A model generated the notes under the pieces. That model searched no databases. It was not told the origin of the DNA and saw nothing but the letters and a program-made list of their open reading frames with translations. Shown piece by piece: positions 35,985 through 43,218 of a DNA stretch of 53,310 nucleotides. This stretch comes from Corynebacterium jeikeium (lineage in GTDB: Bacteria > Actinomycetota > Actinomycetes > Mycobacteriales > Mycobacteriaceae). The stretch lies in the NCBI RefSeq assembly GCF_000738265.1, contig NZ_JFCQ01000008.1:1-53310 (forward strand), read 5' to 3'. The stretch's first letter is position 1. Each line of letters starts with the position of its first letter. The translations under genes and the position numbers were made by a program.

Positions 35985-36794
35985 ATGCCCGCGATGATCG
36001 CCCAGCCCGGAATGCCCGTATGGCTGGATCTGGCCAGTACCGATGCGGCGAAGTCGGAGAAGTTCTACGGCGAGCTGCTGGGCTGGGAGTTCGAGTCCCT
36101 GGCCGACGGCTACTCTGTGGCGAAGAAGCAGGGCATGCCGGTGGCGGGCATCGCGCAGATTCCGGAGGGGAACCAGTCCGTGTGGGGAGTACTGCTGTAC
36201 ACCCCGGACGTGAAGCAGGCGCACGACAAAGCCGTGCAGGCGGGGGCGAAGTCCGTGCTGGAGCCACAGGACCTGGGGGAGCGGGGCGACATGGCTGTGC
36301 TCATCGACCCGTCGGGCGCGACGATTGGCCTGCGCAACCCGGCGGACGAGCATGCTCTGATCGCCGCGGGCGAGCCCGGAACCCCGGTGTGGTTTGAGCT
36401 GATGGTGGCTCAGAACTGGGAAACGACCCTGGAGTTCTACCACGAGCTGGCGGGTTGGGATATCAAAGCCGCGGGGACCGATGACTTCCGCTATGCCACC
36501 GGCGAGTTCGACGGCGCGGCGGTGGTCGGCCTGTGGGATACCTCCGCGTTGGAGGTGCCGGGGATGTGGACCGTGTACCTGGGCGTGGCCAATGTGGACG
36601 ATGCGGTCGCTAATACGCCCGAGCTGGGCGGAAAGGTGGTTCGCCCGGCCTGGGAGTCCGAGTTCGGCCGCATGGCGACCATCGAGGATCCGACGGGTGC
36701 GCTGGTGAACCTCTGCGAGATCGAGGAGTTCGTCCCCGACGAGGATGCGCACGAGCCGGACCTGCTGGCCCCGGAGAACTTCCAGGCGTTCTAG
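35985..36794 (+). CDS. VOC-superfamily protein with two glyoxalase-like modules
   Basis: 269 residues. Module 1 (about 8-120) begins PVWLDLASTDAAKSEKFYGELLGW and ends MAVLIDPSGATIGL; module 2 (about 128-250) begins PVWFELMVAQNWETTLEFYHELAGW and ends MATIEDPTGALVNL. This matches the double-VOC proteins common in actinobacteria, which are often annotated as glyoxalase/bleomycin-resistance/dioxygenase; the actual substrate is unknown. The start ATG at 35985 has GGAGG at 35976-35980. The C-terminal tail is acidic. Confidence 0.82.
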   Translation: MPAMIAQPGMPVWLDLASTDAAKSEKFYGELLGWEFESLADGYSVAKKQGMPVAGIAQIPEGNQSVWGVLLYTPDVKQAHDKAVQAGAKSVLEPQDLGERGDMAVLIDPSGATIGLRNPADEHALIAAGEPGTPVWFELMVAQNWETTLEFYHELAGWDIKAAGTDDFRYATGEFDGAAVVGLWDTSALEVPGMWTVYLGVANVDDAVANTPELGGKVVRPAWESEFGRMATIEDPTGALVNLCEIEEFVPDEDAHEPDLLAPENFQAF

Positions 36795-36795
36795 C

Positions 36796-36863
36796 GCGCC
36801 GGGCTAGCGTGAGCCCCAGCAGGCGCCGGGCTAGCGTGAGCCCCGGCAGGCGCCGGGCTAGCG
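36796..36863. repeat. 27-base tandem repeat (2.5 units) between convergent genes
   Basis: Unit 1 is at 36796-36822 and unit 2 at 36823-36849, each beginning GCGCCGGGCTAGCGTGAGCC and differing at one position; a partial third unit, GCGCCGGGCTAGCG, is at 36850-36863. The array fills the gap between the stop of the VOC gene and that of the M13 peptidase gene. Confidence 0.88.
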
Positions 36864-36865
36864 CG

Positions 36866-38986
36866 CTACCAGATGCAGACGCGCTCGTCCTCCGCCAGCC
36901 ACATGCCGTCGCCCTCGCGGACGTCGAAGGCCTTGTAGAACTCCGCGATGTTGCTGGAGACCACGTTGCAGCGGAACTCCGCTGGCGAGTGCGGGTCGAT
37001 GGACGCGTACTGCGCCGCCATCTGCGGGCGGATCGCGGTCTGCCAGATCCGCGCCCAGCGCAGGAACACGCGCTGCAGGGCGGTGTACTCGGTGGCGTCC
37101 GGGTTGCCGTCGGCATCCACTAGCCCCTCGACCGGCAATTTTTCTGCCGTCTCGAAGGTCTGCCCCTGGTCGGCCAGGTAGCGCCGCAGCGCTACGATGG
37201 CGATGCCCAATCCGCCCAGATCACCGATGTTTTCACCCAAGGTGAAGCTGCCGTTGACGGTGTGTTCGGTGATGCCGCGCTGGCGTAGCCCCGTCGGCAC
37301 CAGGCCGTCGTACTGCGCGACCAGCTTGTCGGTCAGAGCGGTGAAAGCCTCGCGATCCTCCTCGGTCCACCAGGAGTTCAGGTTGCCGTCACCGTCGTAC
37401 TTCGAGCCCTGGTCGTCGAAACCGTGTCCGATCTCGTGGCCGATGACCGCGCCGATGGCGCCGAAGTTGCCGGCCATATCCGCCTCCGGGTCGAAGAACG
37501 GCGGGCGCAGGATTGCGGCGGGGAAGGTGATGTCGTTCTTCACTGGGTTGTAGAACGCATTCACTGTCTGTGGGGTGGCGAACCAGGTTTCGTTGTCGCT
37601 GGGCTTGCCCAACTTCGATACCTCGTAGTTGTGGTTGAAGCGGCTCGCCGCCCACACGTTGGTCAAAAGGTCCGCGCCGGTCGAGCCGAACTCTAGGCCG
37701 TCGAAGTCGCGCCACTTATCCGGGTAGCCGATCTTCGCCTGGAACTTATCCAGCTTCGCCAGCGCCTTCTCGCGTGTCGCGGGGGTCATCCAGGCCAGCT
37801 CGCTAATGCGCTCGCGGTAGGCGGCGATCAGGTAATCCACCAGCTCCAGCATCTTCTTCTTGTGCTCCGGCGGGAAGTGCTCGGCGACGAACTTCTTGCC
37901 CACCTCTTCGCCCACGGCGCCCTCGACCAGTGCGACGCCACGCTTCCACCGCGCCCGCTGCTCCGTGGCACCGGACAGGGTGCGGCCGTAGAACTCCCAG
38001 TTCCGCAGGTTCACCTCTGTCGGCAGGTAGGCCGCGTTGCCCAGGATCACCCGCCAGTACGCCCACAGCTTCCACTCGTCCAGGCCGCTGACCTGTGGCT
38101 TATCGCCCTCACCGGTTGCCATCGCTGCGACGTGCTCCAAGTAGCTGGGCTGGCACACCACGACGGTGGCCCCGCCAGCGCTTTCCGTATCCACACCAGT
38201 GGCCGCCAGCCACTCGCGGAAGGGGAAGCCCGTCGGCAGATCCTCCACCTTCGTCGGGTTGTAGGTTTTCTCTGCATCGCGGCTGGCCACGTTGTCCCAG
38301 TGCCCGCGCGCCAGCTCGGTCTCGAAGGCACAGATCGCATCCGCCGCCGCAGCTGCGCCCGCATCCGCGTACTTCCCGGGCAGCTCCAGCTCGCTGACCA
38401 GCCCCAACATGTCCTCTACGAACTCGCGGTACGCCTCGCGCGTCGCTGCGTGCTGTTCCTCCCGGTAGTATGCCTCGTCCGGCAGCCCCAGCCCCGTCTG
38501 TACCAGGTAGGCACGCTGAATGTCTTCGCTGGAGTCCTTCTCGATCCAGTACCCCACAACACCGCCAGTGCCTTCCACATCTAGCCTGCCGAGTACCTTG
38601 GCTAGGGCGCTGACCGAGGCGGCGTCATTAATAAGCCCCAAAGGCTCCCGCAGACCCGCCAGACCCGCGGCGGCGATGCCTTGCACGTCCATAAAAGACG
38701 CGTACAAGGCGCCCACGCGACCGTCCGGCTCGTCGGTGGCGGCGGCCTCTACAATCTCACGAACCTCCTGCTCAGACAGGTCGCGTAGCTGGTGGAAAGT
38801 GCCGTCGACGGGGCGGTCGCTCGGGATCTTGTGGGTGGCCAGCCATGCGCCGTTGACGTGACGGTACAGGTCCTGCGCCGGCGAGGGCTGGGTTGCCTCG
38901 CCCGCCTGGTTCTGGGCCGGAGCCTCGGAGACATCGTCCGGGATCGTCGCGGCCGGAGTGTATTCTTGCGCATTATTTTCAGTCAT
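36866..38986 (-). CDS. pepO: M13-family zinc metallopeptidase (neprilysin/PepO-like)
   Basis: 706 residues. The zinc motif HEIGH lies near residue 515 in VIGHEIGHGFDDQGSKYDGD; the third ligand Glu is in GENIGDLGGLGIA. NAFYNPVKNDITFPAAIL and the closing CNVVSSNIAEFYKAF, with a C-terminal CxW (VCIW), are family hallmarks. There is no signal peptide, so it should be cytoplasmic, as for many bacterial PepO. It degrades small peptides. The start ATG at 38986 was chosen because TAAGGT (38994-38999) is 7 bases upstream and the alternative at 39076 runs into the divergent gene. The N-terminus has a short Ala/Gln-rich leader. Confidence 0.9.
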   Translation of the reverse strand: MTENNAQEYTPAATIPDDVSEAPAQNQAGEATQPSPAQDLYRHVNGAWLATHKIPSDRPVDGTFHQLRDLSEQEVREIVEAAATDEPDGRVGALYASFMDVQGIAAAGLAGLREPLGLINDAASVSALAKVLGRLDVEGTGGVVGYWIEKDSSEDIQRAYLVQTGLGLPDEAYYREEQHAATREAYREFVEDMLGLVSELELPGKYADAGAAAAADAICAFETELARGHWDNVASRDAEKTYNPTKVEDLPTGFPFREWLAATGVDTESAGGATVVVCQPSYLEHVAAMATGEGDKPQVSGLDEWKLWAYWRVILGNAAYLPTEVNLRNWEFYGRTLSGATEQRARWKRGVALVEGAVGEEVGKKFVAEHFPPEHKKKMLELVDYLIAAYRERISELAWMTPATREKALAKLDKFQAKIGYPDKWRDFDGLEFGSTGADLLTNVWAASRFNHNYEVSKLGKPSDNETWFATPQTVNAFYNPVKNDITFPAAILRPPFFDPEADMAGNFGAIGAVIGHEIGHGFDDQGSKYDGDGNLNSWWTEEDREAFTALTDKLVAQYDGLVPTGLRQRGITEHTVNGSFTLGENIGDLGGLGIAIVALRRYLADQGQTFETAEKLPVEGLVDADGNPDATEYTALQRVFLRWARIWQTAIRPQMAAQYASIDPHSPAEFRCNVVSSNIAEFYKAFDVREGDGMWLAEDERVCIW

Positions 38987-39047
38987 GTCCACCACCTTAG
39001 ACACCATCCCGGACAGGGTGTCCGAGGTAGTCGTTAGGCTGGGACGT

Positions 39048-39752
39048 ATGTTTCCGCATCCCGTGGCGCCGGCCACTCCTCGCCCCGCGCCGACGACCTA
39101 TCGCCCCGCGCCGACCAGCCCACAACGGCGTGGTCTGTACTCGGCGTGGCTCATTTCTGCCCTGTTGTTTCTAGTTGGAGGTGCCTTTCTTCTGGACGCC
39201 ACCCTGGAGGACAGCTCTAAGGCTCTAACAGTCAAGGACGGGATGGCGGACTCGATCCTCACTTATTCCGAGTGGCCGCTACGCTTTGCAACTCTGGAAG
39301 ACTGCCACGATTCACCTGGCCTGGGGCGCCCGGGAATCATGCAGCTGGACTGCGACGGCGAGGACATTCGCATGATCGGTATGTCTCACGTGGACGTCAA
39401 GTCGGAGGAAGCCGTCAAGCGCGCCATGAACCGTGGCCTGCGCGCATTGATCTTCCAGGATGGCTTGGAACTGGATTCGACGGACGTGAAGAGCGGTTTG
39501 TCGGAGGAAGACAAGTCCCGGCTGGACAAAGCCAAAGTCGACCAGTTGCGCGTGTCCCAGAGCTACCGCCGTGGAGACGAGCGGTTTGTCTCGGTGGCCT
39601 TCGTACAAGACAAGGCCGCGGTGGTGGTTGTGATGCAAATTCCGGTGAAGTCGGCGTCATTCGACAAACAGTTAGAAGAGATCAACGAGTTAGTGCGCGG
39701 CGTCAGTCTAGATAGTAAATACAAAGAAAGAGCAGGTGAGGCCAATGTTTAA
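39048..39752 (+). CDS. Hypothetical single-pass membrane protein
   Basis: 234 residues. A Pro-rich cytoplasmic N-terminus (PVAPATPRPAPTTYRPAP) is followed by one membrane segment (LYSAWLISALLFLVGGAFLL, about 30-50) and an extracytoplasmic domain of about 180 residues with two Cys (Cys at EDCHDS and LDCDGE) that may pair. No family was recognised. TAGGCT (39035-39040) lies 7 bases before the ATG. It overlaps the PrsW-type protease gene by 8 bases (ATGTTTAA), so the two are translationally coupled; it may be a substrate, a regulator or a partner of that protease. Confidence 0.7.
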   Translation: MFPHPVAPATPRPAPTTYRPAPTSPQRRGLYSAWLISALLFLVGGAFLLDATLEDSSKALTVKDGMADSILTYSEWPLRFATLEDCHDSPGLGRPGIMQLDCDGEDIRMIGMSHVDVKSEEAVKRAMNRGLRALIFQDGLELDSTDVKSGLSEEDKSRLDKAKVDQLRVSQSYRRGDERFVSVAFVQDKAAVVVVMQIPVKSASFDKQLEEINELVRGVSLDSKYKERAGEANV

Positions 39753-40713
39753 GGCGCGCAACTACCGTGTGTTCGAAGTGCCGCGCGAATTTCACCTGCA
39801 GCACCCTCCGCAGGCCAGGCCGAAGCTGCGGCTGTTCCGCGACGGGTGGATGGTGGCGTATTGGCTGCTTCTGATTCCGAGCCTGGTGATGTCGGGTTTT
39901 CTGCTGATCGGCAACAACCCCTCGAAGGTGAGCTCCACCCTAGGGCTGGTGCTGCTGATCGGCGCGGCACATCTGGCGGGCGTGCTGGTGTGCATCAGGT
40001 TGCTGCCTATATATAAAGGAACGCCTCGGCGGCTGGTCGCGTTGGCGGTGCTGTGGGGCGGGGCAGCCTCGGTGGTGCTGGCGGCGGCCGTGATTCAGCC
40101 GCCCGTGGTCCACGCCGTGGATAAGCTGGGTTGGCACAGGATGACCGCCAGCTTCGCCGGGGCGTACCCAGAGGAGATTGCGAAAGGGCTGGGCATCTGG
40201 CTGCTGCTGTGGATGGGACGGGCGTGGTGGAACCGCCCGTGGCACGGGATCATCGCCGGGCTGCTGGTCGGACTGGGCTTCGAGGTGTTCGAGAACATGA
40301 TGTACGCCATGATGCTGGCCGTGATGGATCCGGTGTCCGATGTGCGGGGTGCGATGTCGACGTACCTTTTGCGAATGGTCGCAGGGCCGGCGAAGCACAT
40401 GATGTTCAGCGCGTTGGTTGGATATGGCATCGGACTGGCGCTGTTCGTGGGGGCGAAGGCGGGGAAGCCGCGCACTGTCGCTTGGCGGCTGGGGGCGGTC
40501 GTGTTGTGGGGTGGTCTGGGCTTCTTGACGCATTTCGCGTGGAATGTGCGCTGGATAGGAGGGTCGTCGGCGTTTCAGTTGCTGTGGTTGGCATGTGTGT
40601 GGGTCGGGCTGGCGGCCTTGGTGATATGGCTGATTGTGCGGACGAGTCGGGAGTTTTTGCGCTGGAAGAGGCAGGGTGTTTGCCCAGCTGTGGCGATATA
40701 TCAGCGTGTGTGA
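39745..40713 (+). CDS. PrsW-family intramembrane metalloprotease-like protein
   Basis: 322 residues with about eight membrane helices. PrsW motifs are in order: PEEIAKGLG (EExxK), LGFEVFENMMYAM (FExxEN), GPAKHMMFSALVGYGIG and a late HFAWN, supplying Glu and His ligands in the membrane. Known: PrsW of Bacillus cleaves an anti-sigma factor; many actinobacteria carry homologues of unknown substrate. The start ATG at 39745 follows AGGTGAGG and overlaps the upstream gene. Its stop (40711-40713) lies inside the GlxR-type site of the next gene. Confidence 0.85.
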   Translation: MFKARNYRVFEVPREFHLQHPPQARPKLRLFRDGWMVAYWLLLIPSLVMSGFLLIGNNPSKVSSTLGLVLLIGAAHLAGVLVCIRLLPIYKGTPRRLVALAVLWGGAASVVLAAAVIQPPVVHAVDKLGWHRMTASFAGAYPEEIAKGLGIWLLLWMGRAWWNRPWHGIIAGLLVGLGFEVFENMMYAMMLAVMDPVSDVRGAMSTYLLRMVAGPAKHMMFSALVGYGIGLALFVGAKAGKPRTVAWRLGAVVLWGGLGFLTHFAWNVRWIGGSSAFQLLWLACVWVGLAALVIWLIVRTSREFLRWKRQGVCPAVAIYQRV

Positions 40714-40724
40714 TGAAAATCACA
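40709..40724. promoter_or_regulatory. GlxR/CRP-type binding site before the GH25 gene
   Basis: TGTGA-TGAAAA-TCACA is a perfect TGTGA-N6-TCACA dyad, centred about 120 bases before the GH25 start and overlapping the protease stop codon. In C. glutamicum, GlxR controls several cell-wall hydrolase genes; regulation here is inferred. Confidence 0.7.
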
Positions 40725-40790
40725 TAGGGGGTTGAGCTGGGGTTTTTGGTTGGAAGGTTTCCTGCAGCGAAGAGTGTTGTCGATGAGGCT

Positions 40791-40835
40791 AGTGTGAATG
40801 GTGTGAAAGGTGTGACTTTTGGGTATGGTGTGATT
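40791..40835 (+). promoter_or_regulatory. GH25 promoter with 9-base-period GGTGTGA repeats
   Basis: Units AGTGTGAAT (40791), GGTGTGAAA (40800), GGTGTGACT (40809) and, after one 9-base step, GGTGTGATT (40827) are all in 9-base register. The intervening step contains TATGGT (40824-40829), a -10 located 7 bases before ATG 40837. A factor binding direct repeats over the promoter is suggested. Confidence 0.5.
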
Positions 40836-40836
40836 C

Positions 40837-42315
40837 ATGATTTCACTGCCATGGCGCCGTACCACGCGCAAGTCCGTCCCCGCACGCCTCACCGCAACGG
40901 CACTAGCTGGCACCGCCTTCACGGTGGCAGCCCTCGTTGCCACCGACATTGTCCCCGTACCCTCCTGGGCACTCGAGGGCGTTGACGTGGCCTCCCACCA
41001 GCACCCGGGCGGTGCTGCTATCGACTGGACCGCAGTAAAGCAGTCCGGCCAGTCCTTCGCCTTTGTTAAGGCGACCGAGGGCAACTACTACACCAACCCC
41101 AACTTCTCTACCGACTCCATTAAGGCCCAGCAGGCCGGCGTGGTGCCGGGTAGCTACCACTACGCCCGCCCGGGTAACCGCGACCCGCGTGGCGAGGCAC
41201 GCCTGTACGCCACGACCCTGGCCACCGGCGCGCAGCCTTCGCTGCCCCCGACGCTAGATCTGGAGGAAGACGGTGGCCTGAACCCGACCGAACTGCAGAA
41301 CTGGGTGCGCGAATGGGTCGACGAGATCAAGACCCTGACCGGCCGTGATCCGATCATCTACACCTACTACTACTTCTGGAAGAACAAGATGGCTAACACC
41401 ACCGAGTTCTCCGAGTACCCACTGTGGCTGGCCTACTACCGCGACACTCTGCCGGCGGATATCCCGGGTGGCTGGGATCACGTGACGTTCTGGCAGTACT
41501 CCGACTCCGGCAATGTCGACGGCATTAAGGCCAAGGTGGACCTGAACAAGTACTACGGCGACGATGCTGCCCTGAATGCTCTGGCATCTGGCATGTCGGC
41601 GAACACCGCTGCTGGCCAGGCTTCCCAAGCTCTGGACGTGCTGCGTCCGGCAGCTAATGGCGAGGCTGCGGTCGCTAACAAGATCGAGCACGCCACCGGC
41701 GTGAACGTTCCGCTGGCTACCGACTTCCTGATGCAGGTGCTGGGCGTTATCGGTGGCCGCGTATCCCCGGACGTTTTGCTGACTCAGGGTAAGGCGCAGA
41801 TTCAGGGGATGGATCCGGCGCAGGTCGCAGGTTCCGCTGGCGCTGCTGGCAACGGTGGCAACGTATCCGGTTCCATGAAGACCGCCCAGGAAGTTCTGAC
41901 GGCCTACACCGCACTGTCCGGTGCGCTGAAGGAGTTCAACGCTGGTGGCAAGAAGCTGCCGGTCGAGGCAATCCTGAAGCTGCTCCAGGGTGTCGCGCCG
42001 GGCGCTGGTGCAGGTGCTGGTGCTGGTAAGGGCGGCACTGTGAACATCGGCCAGATCCTGACCTTGCTGCAGCAGTTCGGCGGCATCTCCAACTGGAATG
42101 CCAAGCTAAAGAACGGCCAGGTCAAGCCCGACGCGAACGCTTTCGCTGCCCTCGCGGATGCCGCGAAGTCCGCCACTGCCGATAGCTCCGCCCCGGCAGG
42201 TCAGGCTCCGGCTGGCGCCCCGGCACCGGCTGGTCAGGCACCGGCTCCCGCCCCAGCTCCGACCCCGGCCCCTGCCCCGGCTGGTCAGGCTCCCGCTCCG
42301 GCCCCTGCTAGCTAG
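40837..42315 (+). CDS. Secreted GH25 lysozyme (N-acetylmuramidase) with Ala/Pro-rich C-terminus
   Basis: 492 residues. A signal peptide of about 45 residues ends WA-LEG. The GH25 domain is at about 47-235: GVDVASHQHPGG, FAFVKATEGNYYTNP, GSYHYARP, PTLDLEEDGG (acidic active site) and PLWLAYY. A further region of about 180 residues is helical with a Gly/Ala linker (GAGAGAGAGKGG). The final 45 residues are Ala/Pro repeats (APAGQAPAPAPAS). It hydrolyses peptidoglycan glycan strands. The transcript is probably leaderless (TATGGT 7 bases before ATG). The 3' end is a tandem repeat that continues in frame past the stop. Confidence 0.9.
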   Translation: MISLPWRRTTRKSVPARLTATALAGTAFTVAALVATDIVPVPSWALEGVDVASHQHPGGAAIDWTAVKQSGQSFAFVKATEGNYYTNPNFSTDSIKAQQAGVVPGSYHYARPGNRDPRGEARLYATTLATGAQPSLPPTLDLEEDGGLNPTELQNWVREWVDEIKTLTGRDPIIYTYYYFWKNKMANTTEFSEYPLWLAYYRDTLPADIPGGWDHVTFWQYSDSGNVDGIKAKVDLNKYYGDDAALNALASGMSANTAAGQASQALDVLRPAANGEAAVANKIEHATGVNVPLATDFLMQVLGVIGGRVSPDVLLTQGKAQIQGMDPAQVAGSAGAAGNGGNVSGSMKTAQEVLTAYTALSGALKEFNAGGKKLPVEAILKLLQGVAPGAGAGAGAGKGGTVNIGQILTLLQQFGGISNWNAKLKNGQVKPDANAFAALADAAKSATADSSAPAGQAPAGAPAPAGQAPAPAPAPTPAPAPAGQAPAPAPAS

Positions 42316-42393
42316 GCACCGGCTCCGGCTCCCGCCCCAGCCCCTGCTAGCTAGGCACCGGCACCGGCTCCCGCCCCAGCCCCTGCTAACTAA
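42277..42393 (+). repeat. 39-base tandem repeat that carries in-frame stop codons
   Basis: After the GH25 TAG (42313-42315) the same frame encodes APAPAPAPAPAS then TAG (42352-42354), then APAPAPAPAPAN then TAA (42391-42393). The last two 39-base units differ at three positions; the unit before the first stop is more diverged. Two suppressed or mutated TAG codons would extend the Ala/Pro tail by 13 or 26 codons. Confidence 0.85.
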
Positions 42394-42453
42394 ACGCTGG
42401 CTTGGCCCCGGCAAGCATTCCAGCTTCGACTGCTGACGCTGCTGCGGCCAACC

Positions 42454-42485
42454 AACCGCCGTCCTCACTGGGCGGCGGTTTTCCT
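42454..42485 (+). terminator. Rho-independent terminator of the GH25 gene
   Basis: ACCGCCG (42455-42461) and CGGCGGT (42473-42479) form the stem, followed by TTTTCCT. Confidence 0.75.
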
Positions 42486-42586
42486 ATGTTGCGCTGCTTG
42501 CGTACTGGCCTATTCGGGATCTGCACCCACTAGCTAGAGCTATTCCAGCCTCCGCGCTCACTCACTTAGGTCGATCGCGCGGGCCG

Positions 42587-42697
42587 ATGTCCCAAATCTT
42601 CCACTTTCGCCGGGTGGCTGGTCTGCAGCAAAAATTCTTAAGCCTCTGACCTGCATAAACGGAAAGTTATAAAAACAGAGTGGAAGATTTGGGACAT
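42587..42697. repeat. Inverted-repeat intergenic element, copy 1
   Basis: A perfect 19-base inverted repeat bounds it: ATGTCCCAAATCTTCCACT (42587-42605) and AGTGGAAGATTTGGGACAT (42679-42697). The interior holds GGTCTGCAGCAAAAA, GCCTCTGACCTGC and AAAGTTATAAAAA, shared with copy 2. TCTGAC and TATAAA, 17 bases apart, resemble a promoter directed to the right end. No target-site duplication was seen. Confidence 0.8.
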
Positions 42698-42911
42698 TCC
42701 TCTCCTCGCCAGGCCTCCGAGAGGTCCGCTTTTGAGCAATCTCCGAATAAGCGGCCCATTTTCGCGCCCCTATTCAGGTATCGCCCGACCCCGTTTAGGC
42801 CGTCTATGGCGCTTACAGAGCTTTGACCCCGAACCAACCCCCACCGCAATCGCGTAATTGGTCTCGATTTAGGGTGACTATGCATGCTCACTCCCACCGA
42901 TCCGGAGGGGT

Positions 42912-43023
42912 ATTGTCCTAAATCTTCGAGTTATTGGAAGTAGCGGGTCTGCAGTAAAAAATCGCAGGCCTCTGACCTGCGCAAACAGAATAGTTATATT
43001 CTAAGACGTGGAATTTGGGACAT
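42912..43023. repeat. Inverted-repeat intergenic element, copy 2 (diverged ends)
   Basis: It is nearly the same length as copy 1 (112 against 111 bases) and in the same orientation. The left end is ATTGTCCTAAATCTTC and the right end GTGGAATTTGGGACAT, so the inverted repeat is imperfect. The interior GGTCTGCAGTAAAAA, GCCTCTGACCTGC and AGTTATAT matches copy 1, and both copies are followed by TCCTCTC. Confidence 0.75.
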
Positions 43024-43060
43024 TCCTCTCAGAGGCTGCCCGCACCTGAAGCTCCGGCGG

Positions 43061-43188
43061 GTCAGTGGCGGGTAAGTGGCGCGTCAGTGGCGTGTCAGTG
43101 GCGATTCAGCCACATGCGACCCCCAGCACCAGGCCGCGCCCAGCGCCAGAGCACCAGGCCGCGCCCAGCACCAGATCACCAGGCCGCC
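43061..43188. repeat. Two tandem arrays next to the emb stop
   Basis: Four 11-base units of the form GTCAGTGGCGN run from 43061 to 43104. Then two 25-base units (43125-43149 and 43150-43174, beginning AGCACCAGGCCGCGCCCAGC) with a partial third to 43188 end 30 bases before the emb stop. Confidence 0.8.
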
Positions 43189-43218
43189 ACCCCCGAGCCA
43201 GGCCCCCGCCGCTGGCCA

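Larger units (their letters stand above)
42394..43218. other. 825-base gene-free region between GH25 and emb
   Basis: No frame here looks real on either strand. It contains the GH25 terminator, two copies of a 111/112-base inverted-repeat element (42587-42697 and 42912-43023), about 200 bases of unassigned sequence between them, and tandem repeats up to the emb stop. The base composition around the elements is more AT-rich than the flanking genes. Confidence 0.7.
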
